The notes: a model not told the origin generated them from the letters alone. A stretch of 64,000 bases of DNA from Paenochrobactrum gallinarii (GCF_014205685.1 NZ_JACIIU010000010.1:38454-102453); one strand, 5' to 3'. Shown: positions 16,099 through 25,811, numbered from the stretch's first letter. Numbers and translations are program-made.

Positions 16099-16875
16099 TT
16101 AATTGTGCCTGAACTGCTCGGTTAAAATACGCTCATCCCATGAGTGGTTTTTATCAAACAGAATATTGATTTTACTGTTACGTGCTTCACGAATGGTAAC
16201 ACTCAGGACGGATTTCACTTCCTTATTATCCGCAACCGCATTCACTGGGCGCTTATCGGCTTCCAATATATCAAAGCGAACATTTACGTTTTTAGGCAAA
16301 AGCGCCCCGCCCCAGCGACGCGGCCGATAAGGGCTGACAGCCGTTAATGCCAGAAGCGGTGCTTCCAGAGGCAGGATCGGCCCTTGCGCCGACAAATTAT
16401 AAGCGGTTGAACCGGCAGGGGTTGCCAACATCACGCCGTCACAAACAAGTTCTTCCAGCCGCACTTTATCATCAATGGAGATTTGTACCTTGGCCGCCTG
16501 ATAGGACTGGCGGAACAAAGACACTTCATTAATAGCCATCGCTACGATTTCACCGCCGCTCGCTGCCTTGGCACGCATACGCAAAGGTCGGATTGTTTCC
16601 AATTGGGCATCTGCCAGCCGCTCCGGCAGTCCCTCGACATGAAATTCGTTCATTAGAAAACCAACCGAACCGCGATTCATTCCATAGACCGGTTTGCCGG
16701 TATTCATAAAGTCGCGAAGCGTTTGCAACATCAAACCGTCGCCACCAAGGGCAACAATCACATCAGCATCCTCAATTTTGGTCTGTCCATAGCGGGCAAC
16801 GCACAAAGATTCGGCTTCAAGCGATTCTTTTGTGCCGGAAGAAAGGAAATGATAGCTGTTAAATTCACGCGACAT
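16099..16875 (-). CDS. nadK: NAD kinase
   Basis: ATP-dependent phosphorylation of NAD to NADP in the cytoplasm. The 258-residue product has the family GGDG motif (VALGGDGLMLQTL, about 41-53), the NRGSVGFLMNE loop, and the conserved segment TPAGSTAYNLSAQGPILP (about 154-171) that holds the second NE/D region. It is slightly shorter than E. coli NadK, as is usual in alphaproteobacteria. The gene is monocistronic or precedes the helicase gene by 281 bases. The Shine-Dalgarno is poor (GGAG 13 bases before the ATG). Confidence 0.95.
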   Translation of the reverse strand: MSREFNSYHFLSSGTKESLEAESLCVARYGQTKIEDADVIVALGGDGLMLQTLRDFMNTGKPVYGMNRGSVGFLMNEFHVEGLPERLADAQLETIRPLRMRAKAASGGEIVAMAINEVSLFRQSYQAAKVQISIDDKVRLEELVCDGVMLATPAGSTAYNLSAQGPILPLEAPLLALTAVSPYRPRRWGGALLPKNVNVRFDILEADKRPVNAVADNKEVKSVLSVTIREARNSKINILFDKNHSWDERILTEQFRHN

Positions 16876-17031
16876 ATGTTTTTTCAGGCTCCATCAGTGC
16901 CAAATTGTGGATGAATAATGCAGTTTATCCATAAAAAGGGGTAGCACAGCTAAAAAAACTTAGCCAGTCGACGTTTTTTTAGATTTTCCCCTTTACTCTT
17001 TGAATTAATATGCTATTTCAGCATCAAGGTT

Positions 17032-17107
<76 letters not shown>

Positions 17108-17509
17108 CTTTTCCTAACATGTTTAAATTGTTAGAAGCTTGGTGCTTAATCAAGCGATCATATATATGATCATCAACCTCCCTGATAAATCTTCATGCAA
17201 AACGCAAGCACTCCAAACGTGCTTACAGTTGCAGCACATTCTAATTCATTACGAATCAAGTCGATTGATCCGGAAGAATTACCTTCCAACTCAGCATTAA
17301 AAATACAGCTCTCTCAAAAAACTTAAATGCTAAGTAAGTGAGCTGCATTCAGGCTCATGATTTCGGTAACGGGGGCTTCCATGTCAAGCATTTTTTGACG
17401 TGCGAATACACGCCATAGCTATGGTGTTGATCCTATCTGTATTTTTACGTTCCTGTTTGCGTTGCTGTCTTCGCGTGATGTCAACCCGGGTACATGCTTC
17501 GGTCCGTGG
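17108..17509. other. Non-coding stretch after tRNA-Thr
   Basis: About 400 bases without a credible gene. It contains CTAACA/TGTTAG arms (about 17114-17133) that could end the tRNA transcript, and a perfect 16-base palindrome with two GATC sites (17156-17171). The part from about 17390 on has a different base texture and may be more transposase debris. Confidence 0.45.
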
Positions 17510-17801
17510 TCAGCGCAATTGGCTGCCAACGTGATGCTGGTTCAAATGTAATCCCGATGTGCATATCTCATGGGTGCGCTCGACTTTCATCGGCACAGTC
17601 CTGACCCCTGTATCATCTGACAGAAAGTCGGTATCATCGACCCACCTTCGATGAAGGATAACACTGGCACGACGCGCCAAAGCAACCATCGCGCGCTTCG
17701 TGCCGCAGCTGCGGATGACCTGTGCAGCCATGTTCTCAGCCATGTCGAACGTCCTCGATGCATCATGACTGTCGCCGCCTGACACCGCGCGCGGCGTAAG
17801 T
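17510..17801 (-). pseudogene. IS110-family transposase 3' remnant
   Basis: One open frame, entering at the IS3 border and ending at TGA 17510, reads LTPRAVSGGDS..., then GTKRAMVALARR and VILHRRWVDDTDF. These match the C-terminal block of IS110/IS116/IS902 transposases (LTPRR...SGE... ALARKLAV.LHRMW.DGT.F). The N-terminal catalytic half is missing, cut off exactly at the left end of the IS3-family element. The frame continues past the expected family end with unrelated residues. It is a fragment, not a working gene. Family assignment rests on motif memory, not a search. Confidence 0.65.
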
Positions 17802-17830
17802 TGGACTTGTCCCGCTTTATTTCCGCCTCA

Positions 17831-18691
17831 TTATCTCTTTTCGGCGGATATTTTCTCGAATTGAGCGGGCGATATTCCTCCGAGTGTCGAATGCCTTCTG
17901 CGTATGTTGTAAAATCCTTTGATGTATTTGAAAAGCGCATCGGTCAGCTGTTTTCGTGTTTGCCACGAATACCGCCAAATTTGCTCCGCACTCAGTGTTT
18001 TGATAAATGTTTCAGATACAGCATTATCCCAGCAGTTTCCCTTGCCGCTCATTAAGACTTGAAATTTGAGCTGTCTCAGCTGCTTTTGATAGTCATAAGC
18101 ACAGTATTGACTGCCCAGATCTTTATGGTGAATGCAGCCGAGCTCCGGATTGCGCAGAGCAATGGCTCTGTTCAATGCCTGCATTGCAAGATCTTGTTTC
18201 AAACTATCGCTGACGACCCAACCCACAATGCGCCGTGAGTGAAGATCAATTATGACAGCCAGATATTGCCAACCTTCCCGTGTCCATAAATAGCTGATGT
18301 CACCTGCCCATTTCTGATTTGGCTTGTCAGCTGAGAAATCCTGATCCAGCAAGTTCGGCGCTATATTGAAAGTATGGTTGCTGTCAGTTGTGACCTTATA
18401 TTTGCGGATTCTGATAGCATAAATGTTGTTTTGGCGCATCAAACGTCCAACACGGCGGTGTCCGACAGATAATCCAATATCCTTAAGTTCTTGCGTCATG
18501 CGAGGGCGGCCATACGATTTAAGGCTAAAATGATGCTGCTCCCGAATATGCGCCCGAAGCACCATGTCCTGTCTTTGCCGTTTGCTTAATGGCCGTCTGC
18601 GCCAGGCACGATAACCACGTGATGTAACGTCCATAATCTGGCACAGCCGGTGGATTGGAAATCTGAGTGCGGTGCTCTTCAATGAAAGCAA
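17831..18691 (-). pseudogene. IS3-family transposase OrfB (catalytic), 5' end frame-shifted
   Basis: 286 codons with a complete rve/DDE core: WAGDISYLW (first Asp), the HHKDLGSQY region (second Asp), GNCWDNAVSETF (Glu), and the C-terminal YNIRRRHSTLGG block. The N-terminal HTH_21 part (LCQIMDVTSRGYRAW) is present. The family-typical beginning FAFIEEHRTQ is found in a different frame just upstream, and joins the OrfB frame only if one A near 18658 is removed. The only in-frame start is TTG 18691. This suggests a one-base insertion, so full-length OrfA-OrfB fusion is unlikely. Confidence 0.75.
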
Positions 18692-18969
18692 ACCTTATTT
18701 GCTTTGCTTCGCGAAGAACACGGTGGCCTTTTTAAAATTTCCCTCTCCTCCGAAAGTAAGTGGTTCTCTTTACGCAAGCGGTTGTTTTCTTTCGCCAAAT
18801 CAATATCGTGAGCTGGAGGCCTGTCATCAGGGCTAGAGCGCTGTATCCATTTCGATAGCGTGGAAAGGCCGACACCCAAATCAGATGCTACCTGGCGGCG
18901 AGTAAGACCACTCGTCAGCGAGATCCGAACGGCTTCGCGTCGGAAATCATCAGTATGTAAAGCTGTCAT
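18679..18969 (-). pseudogene. IS3-family OrfA (HTH), 3' end frame-shifted
   Basis: 96 codons: an HTH_Tnp_1 domain (FRREAVRISLTSGLTRRQVA, then DLGVGLSTLSKWI, about 8-43), followed by a leucine-zipper-like region (ENNRLRKENHLLSEEREILK). The family ending ...ILKKATVFFA is not in frame; it appears in the -1 frame because the A run at 18729-18733 has five bases where six would restore it. The actual frame ends in an unrelated KRPPCSSRSKANKVCFH. T TTA AAA here could also act as a slippery site, but the -1 frame then hits a TAA after eleven codons. Confidence 0.75.
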
Positions 18970-19031
18970 ATATCTGCTCCTTAATGACCAATAGTCTATT
19001 CAAGGAGGCGGAAAAAAACGTGACAAGTCCA

Positions 19032-19390
19032 TCCCATCAACAGAGCATCTTCAAAGTGTTCATAGGCAAAGTCTGTTGCTAATAACTCTTGTTGGGATTG
19101 CTGCCCTACAAACCAATCATACCACTGACCAGCAAGCGCGTGTAGCTCCCTGTTGGAAAATTCAGCTTCATCCCCTAATTGCACAGCACGTAATTGAACT
19201 ATTCGGAACTCAATCTTAGCTAACCATTCGGCATACTGAGCTTTAGCGGAACTGGGGGAATTAAAGATGAAACCCGAAAGCGCTCTTCATGGCTCTTACC
19301 ATGCAAACGCATGGATTCCTCTCAAACATCTGAGGGTATAACTTTACGGACGAAATAATCGCCATTCTTGGCACGTTTTAAACTAGACAT
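19032..19390 (-). pseudogene. Broken site-specific integrase (N-terminal remnant)
   Basis: ATG 19390 opens MSSLKRAKNGDYFVRKVIP, the style of beginning seen in phage/island tyrosine integrases with a DUF6538-like N-terminus. An in-frame TGA (19322-19324) interrupts it after 22 codons; the frame goes on through a segment ending FRVSS, and after a frameshift near 19265 it resumes as SSAKAQYAEWLAKIEFRI, then LHALAGQWYDWFV. It ends at the right end of the IS3-family element, so the catalytic domain is absent. It lies 95 bases from the 3' end of tRNA-Leu, the usual place for an integrase. Family call is from pattern memory. Confidence 0.6.
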
Positions 19391-19485
19391 AGTAAGGGTC
19401 ATTTGTAGCAGCCTTTGTAGCTATAGCCAATGACAACCCTTTGAAATCAATCATCCATTTGAAACTATTCAGAAAAATAAATGAA

Positions 19486-19571
19486 TGGTGCGGACGGCGG
19501 GACTTGAACCCGCAAGCTCTATGAGCGGCAGATTTTAAATCTGCTGTGTATACCGATTTCACCACGTCCGC
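19486..19571 (-). tRNA. tRNA-Leu (anticodon TAA)
   Basis: An 86-base class II tRNA with a long variable arm. Acceptor GCGGACG pairs with CGTCCGC, the anticodon stem GCAGA/TCTGC encloses loop TTTAAAA (anticodon TAA), the T-arm contains GGTTCAAGTCC, and CCA is encoded. The integrase relic lies on its 3' side, making this a likely former integration site. Confidence 0.97.
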
Positions 19572-19710
19572 GGATGATGCGATTCATATGTCACAAGTCC
19601 GGCTCCAAGTTCAAGAGCTTTCTTCGGTTTTTCCTTTAGATACCACAATTAATCAAAGAGATAGCTGCAGTTTCTGACCGGTTGACCAGCCAGTTTCATA
19701 AAACATACCA

Positions 19711-19738
19711 AAACGGCCACAAAACTATGTGGCCGTTT
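19711..19738 (-). terminator. Terminator-like hairpin after clpA
   Basis: AAACGGCCACA (19711-19721) pairs perfectly with TGTGGCCGTTT (19728-19738) around a 6-base loop. It lies 30 bases past the clpA stop; the U tract on the minus strand is short. Confidence 0.75.
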
Positions 19739-19767
19739 GATTTCATAAGTAAAAGCTTAAATAAAAA

Positions 19768-22227
19768 TCATCCACGCGGAATCTTCGGAACCGCACTTTT
19801 TGATTTTTTCACCGGCTTTTCATCGTCCGATGTCGCAGCAACCTTTTCCTTCAGCTTCGCCACCGGCTTTTTCGCTTTGGCAGCAGGCTTCTTCGGTGTG
19901 ACAACTTCCTTAACTGGCTTTGCCACGCGGTCTGCCACTGTTTCCAGCTTCAGCACCTCGTTGCCCTGCTCATCCGACGTCACATCCAGTTTGACAGTGC
20001 CGCCATTTTTAAGCTTGCCAAACAGCACTTCATCCGCCAGCGGCTTCTTGACATATTCCTGAATGACACGTCCTAACGGACGCGCGCCCATCCGTTCATC
20101 ATAGCCCTTATCGGCAAGCCAACGGACAGCCGCATCACTCAGTTCAATTGTCACGCCACGCTCAGCCAGTTGCGCTTCCAATTGCAGCACAAATTTCTGC
20201 ACCACCTGATGAATAACAACAGAAGGCAGCGGACCAAACGGAATAATCGCATCCAAACGGTTACGGAATTCCGGCGTAAAGAGACGGTTGATCGCCTCCA
20301 GATCATCACCCTCACGACGGCCGGAGCCAAAGCCAATTGCAGCTTTTGCCATATCAGCCGCACCGGCATTGGTGGTCATGATCAAAATCACATTACGGAA
20401 ATCGATCTTCTTACCATTATGATCCGTCAGCGTGCCGTGATCCATCACCTGCAACAAAATATTGAAGAGATCAGGATGGGCTTTTTCAATTTCGTCAAGC
20501 AGCAAAACGCAATGCGGATGCTGATCAACGCCATCGGTAAGCAAACCACCCTGATCAAAACCAACATAGCCCGGAGGCGCACCAATCAGACGTGAAACCG
20601 TGTGGCGCTCCATATATTCGGACATATCAAAGCGCAGCAGCTCGACACCCAACGAGGCTGCCAACTGGCGTGCAACCTCTGTTTTACCAACCCCTGTCGG
20701 GCCGGAGAAGAGATAAGAGCCGATTGGCTTATCCGGCTCACGCAAACCAGCACGCGCCAGCTTGATCGCAGCCGACAGAGCATCAATGGCCAGATCCTGC
20801 CCATAGACAATGCGCTTTAGCTCTGCTTGCAAATTGGCAAGCACGGCCTGATCGTCTTTCGAGACAGTTTTTGGCGGAATGCGAGCCATGGTCGCAATCG
20901 TTGCCTCAATCTCGCTCAAACCGATTGTTTTCTTACGCTTATCCTGCGGCAACAGCATCTGGCTGGCACCGGTTTCATCGATCACGTCAATCGCTTTATC
21001 AGGCAATTTACGATCCGAAATATAGCGTGCGGAGAGTTCGACCGCAGATTTGATCGCCTCATCCGTATATTTCACTTTATGGAAATCTTCGAAATAAGGA
21101 CGCAGACCATTCATGATTTCAATCGCATCAGGAATGGTTGGCTCAACCACATCGATTTTCTGAAAACGACGCACAAGCGCACGGTCTTTTTCAAAAAACT
21201 GGCGGAACTCTTTATAGGTCGTTGAGCCCATGCAACGGATTGCACCGGAAGAGAGAGCCGGCTTCAACAGGTTGGAGGCATCCATTGCACCGCCTGATGT
21301 GGCACCTGCCCCGATAACCGTGTGTATTTCGTCAATAAACAGGATCGCGCCCGGATAGTCTTCGAGCTCTTTAACAACCTGTTTCAAACGCTCTTCGAAA
21401 TCACCGCGATAGCGGGTGCCGGCCAGCAGGCTGCCCATATCGAGCGAAAAGATCGTCGCATCGAGCAGCACTTCCGGCACATCGCCATCAACAATACGCT
21501 TGGCCAAGCCTTCGGCAATCGCGGTTTTACCAACGCCCGGATCACCCACATAAAGCGGATTATTTTTAGAGCGACGGCAGAGCACTTGTATTGTGCGGTC
21601 AATCTCGCTTTGACGGCCGATCAGGCGGTCAATACGGCCAGATTTTGCTTTCTCATTCAAGTTGACGCAATAAGCGGTCAGCGCATCCGGCTTTTTCTTT
21701 TGCGCTTCATCTGCTTCGCTATGATTGGCTGAATTATCTTCCGAGCTTGCCTCTGCTCCACGCGGAATGCGAACTTCACTGCTTTCCGGCGCTTTGGAGA
21801 TGCCGTGCGAAATGAAATTCACCGCATCATAGCGGGTCATTTGCTGCTCTTGCAGAAAATAAGCCGCATGGCTTTCACGTTCGGCAAAGATCGCCACCAG
21901 TACATTCGCGCCGGTCACTTCCTCACGATTGGAGGACTGCACATGAATAACCGCGCGCTGAATGACGCGCTGGAAAGCGGCTGTCGGCTTTGAATCTTCA
22001 TCATATCCGGTAACCAGATTATCCAACTCGCGGTCGATATAATCTGTGACAACACGTTTTAAATGTGCAAGGTCAACACTGCATGCACGCATAACGGCGC
22101 CTGCGTCCTGATCGTCAATCAACGCCAGCAGTAAATGCTCCAGCGTTGCATATTCGTGGTGCCGTTCGTTGGCAATGGTCAGGGCCTGATGCAGTGCCCT
22201 CTCAAGACTGGTAGAAAACGATGGCAT
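19768..22227 (-). CDS. clpA: ClpA, ATPase subunit of the ClpAP protease
   Basis: AAA+ unfoldase that feeds substrates to ClpP. The 819-residue product has the N-terminal ClpN repeats (1-150), an acidic linker with [16 protein letters not shown]1 with Walker [10 protein letters not shown] and Walker [10 protein letters not shown], and D2 with Walker [10 protein letters not shown] and Walker [11 protein letters not shown]. There is no ClpB-type coiled-coil middle domain, which identifies ClpA. The last 60 residues are a Lys/Ala/Pro-rich tail absent from E. coli ClpA but common in Rhizobiales. clpS lies six bases upstream, so adaptor and ATPase are made together. Confidence 0.97.
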   Translation of the reverse strand: MPSFSTSLERALHQALTIANERHHEYATLEHLLLALIDDQDAGAVMRACSVDLAHLKRVVTDYIDRELDNLVTGYDEDSKPTAAFQRVIQRAVIHVQSSNREEVTGANVLVAIFAERESHAAYFLQEQQMTRYDAVNFISHGISKAPESSEVRIPRGAEASSEDNSANHSEADEAQKKKPDALTAYCVNLNEKAKSGRIDRLIGRQSEIDRTIQVLCRRSKNNPLYVGDPGVGKTAIAEGLAKRIVDGDVPEVLLDATIFSLDMGSLLAGTRYRGDFEERLKQVVKELEDYPGAILFIDEIHTVIGAGATSGGAMDASNLLKPALSSGAIRCMGSTTYKEFRQFFEKDRALVRRFQKIDVVEPTIPDAIEIMNGLRPYFEDFHKVKYTDEAIKSAVELSARYISDRKLPDKAIDVIDETGASQMLLPQDKRKKTIGLSEIEATIATMARIPPKTVSKDDQAVLANLQAELKRIVYGQDLAIDALSAAIKLARAGLREPDKPIGSYLFSGPTGVGKTEVARQLAASLGVELLRFDMSEYMERHTVSRLIGAPPGYVGFDQGGLLTDGVDQHPHCVLLLDEIEKAHPDLFNILLQVMDHGTLTDHNGKKIDFRNVILIMTTNAGAADMAKAAIGFGSGRREGDDLEAINRLFTPEFRNRLDAIIPFGPLPSVVIHQVVQKFVLQLEAQLAERGVTIELSDAAVRWLADKGYDERMGARPLGRVIQEYVKKPLADEVLFGKLKNGGTVKLDVTSDEQGNEVLKLETVADRVAKPVKEVVTPKKPAAKAKKPVAKLKEKVAATSDDEKPVKKSKSAVPKIPRG

Positions 22228-22233
22228 ATGACC

Positions 22234-22602
22234 TCACTTTTTCTCCATCACGCAATGCAGCGGATGCTGGTTTTGGCGAGAGAATTCCATGACCTGATTA
22301 ACTTTAGTCTCGGCAACCTCATAAGTATAAACGCCACACTCGCCCACACCATGATTATGAACATGCAGCATGATGCGGGTGGCATCATCAATCGACTTCT
22401 GGAAAAACCGCTGCAACACATGCACAACGAATTCCATCGGCGTATAATCATCATTCAAAATAAGAACGCGGTAAAGGTTTGGCTTTTTTATGACTGTTTT
22501 GGTGCGTGTAATAACAGCTGTTCCATGACCGGTACCGCCATGGTCGTCCTCTTCATGATTTTGCATTACGATATTGATAGAGTTCATTTTGTCGAAAACC
22601 AC
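22234..22602 (-). CDS. clpS: ClpS, N-end rule adaptor of ClpA
   Basis: Adaptor that delivers N-degron substrates to ClpAP. The 122-residue protein has a flexible N-terminus and the ClpS core: [20 protein letters not shown] (about 44-63), where NDD and M line the N-degron pocket, then [19 protein letters not shown]. Start GTG 22602 has GGAG upstream; ATG 22587 and 22563 are alternatives within the disordered tail. It is cotranscribed with clpA. Alphaproteobacteria often have two ClpS paralogs; this clpA-linked one is the ClpS1 type. Confidence 0.95.
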   Translation of the reverse strand: MVFDKMNSINIVMQNHEEDDHGGTGHGTAVITRTKTVIKKPNLYRVLILNDDYTPMEFVVHVLQRFFQKSIDDATRIMLHVHNHGVGECGVYTYEVAETKVNQVMEFSRQNQHPLHCVMEKK

Positions 22603-22743
22603 TTAAAGCTCCAGCTGCATCTGATGATACATATGTAGAGAATGTTTTAAAGATTTTAAGCCCTCTGACAGAAGTTACAACCGCCAAGATTATAAAACCG
22701 TCATCAATTTTGTCAGGCCACATTCATGCACAGATAAATGCAA

Positions 22744-22780
22744 AAATCAGCATGCCCGCCTTCAACGCACATGCTGATTT
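22744..22780 (-). terminator. Terminator of the suf operon
   Basis: AAATCAGCATG (22744-22754) pairs with CATGCTGATTT (22770-22780) around a 15-base loop, followed on the minus strand by a T run. It lies 40 bases after the sufT stop. Confidence 0.85.
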
Positions 22781-22819
22781 AAACTTTCACAGCGACTGAT
22801 CTTGTTTGTTCAAACCGGC

Positions 22820-23215
22820 TTAATACCAGCCAACCGCCACTTGTGCCTCTTCAGACATACGATCCGGTGTCCATGGCGGATCAAAGGTCATGGTCACTTC
22901 GACATGCGAAACGCCCTCAACCGTGCCAACCGCATTTTCCACCCAGCCCGGCATTTCGCCAGCCACCGGACAGCCCGGTGCGGTCAGCGTCATTTCGATT
23001 TTCACCGTATAATCATCTTCAATATCGATCTTGTAGATCAGGCCGAGCTCATAAATATCAGCCGGAATTTCCGGATCATAAACGGTTTTGACGGCCGCAA
23101 TAATATCATCGGTCAAACGCAGCAGCACATCTTCAGGAATGGCTGACGATGTGTGGAAAGGAGAGCTTTTTTCCGCCTCATCCTGCGGCTTGTTATCGGT
23201 TTCTTGTGTCATCAT
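22820..23215 (-). CDS. sufT: SufT-like iron-sulfur assembly protein (DUF59/MIP18)
   Basis: A 131-residue MIP18-family protein that helps iron-sulfur cluster maturation. The DUF59 core has VYDPEIPADIYELGLIY (about 45-61) and the TLTAPGCPVAGEMPGWVE segment with its conserved cysteine; the C-terminus holds TFDPPWTPDRMSEEA. A 30-residue polar N-terminal tail precedes it. It lies two bases after sufS and ends the operon. In related genomes sufA commonly follows here; in this window it does not. Confidence 0.92.
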   Translation of the reverse strand: MMTQETDNKPQDEAEKSSPFHTSSAIPEDVLLRLTDDIIAAVKTVYDPEIPADIYELGLIYKIDIEDDYTVKIEMTLTAPGCPVAGEMPGWVENAVGTVEGVSHVEVTMTFDPPWTPDRMSEEAQVAVGWY

Positions 23216-23217
23216 TC

Positions 23218-24462
23218 TTATCCGAAAAATTTCTTGGCTTTTTCAAGCGCTTCAGCAAGCACGTCAATTTCAGCAAATGTATTATACATCGCAAAGGATG
23301 CACGGCATGTAGAGGTAACACCGAAACGCTTCAAGAGCGGCTGCGCACAATGGGTGCCCGCACGCACGGCAACGCCCGCACGATCAATCACCATCGACAC
23401 ATCATGAGCATGAATATCGCCAAGCATGAAGGAAATAATCGCACCCTTATCAGGCGCCTGCCCGATAATACGCAAACCATCAATCTGCTCTAAGCGCTCA
23501 TGCGCATAATCACGCAGTTTTTCTTCATGGCTCCAGATAGCATGACGCCCGATGCCTTCCATATATTCGAGTGCTGCACCCAAACCAATGGCCTGAACAA
23601 TCGGCGGCGTACCAGCCTCAAAGCGATGTGGCGGATGATTATAGGTCACATTTTCCAATGTGACATCTTCAATCATTTCGCCGCCGCCCTGAAACGGACG
23701 CATCTTTTCCAGCATTTCTTTACGGCCGTAAAGAACACCGATACCAGACGGACCATAAACCTTATGACCGGTAAACACATACCAGTCACAACCCAGATCC
23801 TGCATGTCCACATGCATGTGAACAGCGCTTTGGCTACCATCCACCAAAACCGGAATGCCGCGTTCATGTGCAATACGCACAATGTCCTTGATCGGCGTTA
23901 CCGTGCCCAAAGCATTGGACATATGGGTAATAGCCACCAGCCTGGTTTTTTCGGTCAGAGTTTTCTCAAACTCCTCGATATGGAAAGCACCGCTATCGTC
24001 AACAGGCGCAAATACCAGTTTTGCGCCTTGGCGCTCACGAATAAAATGCCATGGCACAATGTTGGAATGATGCTCCATAATCGAAAGAACGATTTCATCG
24101 CCCTCGCCGATTTGCGGCATCCCGTAACCATAAGCCACCGTATTGATCGCTTCAGTGGCATTTTTAGTAAAAATAATTTCGTCGGTTGAATTGGCATTAA
24201 GAAAACGGCGCACCGTTTCACGTGCCTTTTCATAAGCGTCGGTTGTCGCATTGGACAGAAAATGAAGGCCGCGATGCACATTGGCATATTCGTTGGAATA
24301 GGCTTCTGTCACCGCATCAATCACGCTTTTAGGTTTTTGCGCGGAAGCACCATTATCCAGATAAACAAGTGGTTTTCCGTGCACTTGCCGTGACAAAATC
24401 GGAAAATCAGCACGAATAGCTTCAACATCATAAGCCGATGCAGGCGTCATAATTTTGTTCAT
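23218..24462 (-). CDS. sufS: Cysteine desulfurase SufS
   Basis: PLP enzyme that takes sulfur from cysteine for the SufBCD scaffold. The 414-residue group II desulfurase has the Schiff-base lysine in FTGHKVYGPSGIGVLYG (about 226-242) and the persulfide-forming cysteine in RAGTHCAQPLLKRFG (about 368-382). The short loop around that cysteine is the SufS type, which needs a SufE- or SufU-like partner; none is in this operon. The Shine-Dalgarno AAAGGGAATAATC is good. A GC-rich hairpin separates it from sufD. Confidence 0.96.
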   Translation of the reverse strand: MNKIMTPASAYDVEAIRADFPILSRQVHGKPLVYLDNGASAQKPKSVIDAVTEAYSNEYANVHRGLHFLSNATTDAYEKARETVRRFLNANSTDEIIFTKNATEAINTVAYGYGMPQIGEGDEIVLSIMEHHSNIVPWHFIRERQGAKLVFAPVDDSGAFHIEEFEKTLTEKTRLVAITHMSNALGTVTPIKDIVRIAHERGIPVLVDGSQSAVHMHVDMQDLGCDWYVFTGHKVYGPSGIGVLYGRKEMLEKMRPFQGGGEMIEDVTLENVTYNHPPHRFEAGTPPIVQAIGLGAALEYMEGIGRHAIWSHEEKLRDYAHERLEQIDGLRIIGQAPDKGAIISFMLGDIHAHDVSMVIDRAGVAVRAGTHCAQPLLKRFGVTSTCRASFAMYNTFAEIDVLAEALEKAKKFFG

Positions 24463-24490
24463 GATTATTCCCTTTGCCTACGGCAATCAT

Positions 24491-24516
24491 ACCCGGGCAG
24501 ACAGAGCCCACCCGGG
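24491..24516 (-). repeat. GC-rich hairpin between sufD and sufS
   Basis: ACCCGGG (24491-24497) pairs with CCCGGGT (24510-24516) in the 63-base gap between sufD and sufS. There is no T run, so it is more likely an mRNA structure (processing or stability) than a terminator. Confidence 0.5.
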
Positions 24517-24525
24517 TTTGATTAA

Positions 24526-25797
24526 TCAGGCATGTGCCACAAGCCAATCGGAAAGGATTGCTTCCAATGCTTCCACCAATGGCTCATTTTCCAGCTCTTC
24601 GATGATTTCAGCGATAAATGCCTTCACCAGCAAACCGCGTGCTGCTGCTTCCGGAATACCGCGTGCCATCAGATAGAACAGATGGTCATTGTGGATTTCG
24701 GTAACGGTCGCACCATGGCCGCAAGCAACGTCATCAGCAAAGATTTCCAGCTCCGGCTTGGCATCAAACTCAGCGCCATCGGACAGCAACAAAGTGTTGC
24801 AAGCCATACGGGCATCAGTTTTCTGCGCAATCTGGGCAACTTTAATCATGCCCTGAAACACACCGCGCGCTTCACCGGTTACGACGTTACGTACAATCTG
24901 CACAGAACGGGTATTTTCCACCAAATGCCCTGCTGTCATAGTCACATCAGTGTGGCTCTTATCGCTGAGCAGGTTCAGTGTGCGCATCTCAAAATCGGAA
25001 TCTTCCCCGAGAACGTCAACGTGGATTTCCTGACGCACCAAATGGCCGCCCGCATTGACCACATAAAGGGTCAGCTTAGCATTAGCGCCAATGGTTGCAT
25101 TGAACTGCGAAAGCTGTGTGGATTCTTCGTCAAATTCACGAACAATCACCCAGATAATATCCGCACCATCATCGACAGTTACATGACTGACAGATGAAGA
25201 CAGCGTTTCCGCGGTGCCGCCGATCTGGCGTTCAATGATTGTGGCTTTGGTGTTTTTGCCGAATTTTGCCGGAAAACGCACATGGCTCTGACCACCAAGC
25301 TGCACATTCTGCAACTCAAGCGGTGCTTCAAGCTCGGTATCGTCAGCCAGTGTCAGCGCCCAGCCATCAGTCACATAAGCCGCATTGATCTGGCCTACTG
25401 CATCATCAAAGCCTTTGGTCTGCATGGTTTCAACAACCGAGCCATCCTGCAACAGATCACGCACAGCGGTAACAGTCACATTGCTTACCTGTTTGGCAGC
25501 TTGCGCAACGCCATTGATAACAGCAAACTGGCTTGAGCCGGCCACCAGAACGGGACGCGTTTTGGCATCCGAGCTGCTGACAAACGGTGCAGTACTCTTA
25601 AACAGAGTACGCAGGTCCGTATAATGCCAGCTTTCGATGCGGCGCGATGGCAAGCCATTGGTCTTCAGTTCTTCCAACGCATTATCACGCGCAGCCAGAA
25701 CTTCCGGTGTGCCGGCAAGCACGCCAAGGCGCTCGCCAAACATATCAATCAGGGCACTTTCAGCAGGCGTTTTCGGCCTGACGGTCTGAATATTCAT
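24526..25797 (-). CDS. sufD: SufD, scaffold subunit of SufBCD
   Basis: Partner of SufB in the SufBC2D scaffold that builds Fe-S clusters. The 423-residue product shows the SufBD beta-helix core, the conserved NTLLLSDGAEFDAKPELEI segment, the histidine in DVACGHGATVTEI, and the C-terminal LFYLMARGIPEAAARGLL helix block. I start at ATG 25797, with AAGGGGG eight bases before it; a TTG at 25815 overlapping the sufC stop would add six residues. It is closely coupled to sufC upstream. Confidence 0.96.
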   Translation of the reverse strand: MNIQTVRPKTPAESALIDMFGERLGVLAGTPEVLAARDNALEELKTNGLPSRRIESWHYTDLRTLFKSTAPFVSSSDAKTRPVLVAGSSQFAVINGVAQAAKQVSNVTVTAVRDLLQDGSVVETMQTKGFDDAVGQINAAYVTDGWALTLADDTELEAPLELQNVQLGGQSHVRFPAKFGKNTKATIIERQIGGTAETLSSSVSHVTVDDGADIIWVIVREFDEESTQLSQFNATIGANAKLTLYVVNAGGHLVRQEIHVDVLGEDSDFEMRTLNLLSDKSHTDVTMTAGHLVENTRSVQIVRNVVTGEARGVFQGMIKVAQIAQKTDARMACNTLLLSDGAEFDAKPELEIFADDVACGHGATVTEIHNDHLFYLMARGIPEAAARGLLVKAFIAEIIEELENEPLVEALEAILSDWLVAHA

Positions 25798-25811
25798 AAC
25801 CTGCGCCCCCT

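Larger units (their letters stand above)
17802..19031 (-). mobile_element. IS3-family insertion sequence, full length but frame-damaged
   Basis: A 1,230-base element bounded by imperfect inverted repeats of about 27 bases that start TGGACTTGTC: left end 17802 onward, right end the complement of 19005-19031, with both inner ends reading CCGCCTC. Inside are orfA and orfB transposase genes in the usual overlapping arrangement. The flanking bases (AAGT before, TCCC after) are not direct repeats, so there is no target duplication. The left end abuts an IS110 fragment and the right end abuts a broken integrase. The element appears to have lost normal orfA-orfB coupling. Confidence 0.85.

Noticed and set aside
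22135..22638. 167-codon plus-strand frame across clpS
   Set aside because: Antisense to clpS with no supporting ribosome site or homology pattern.
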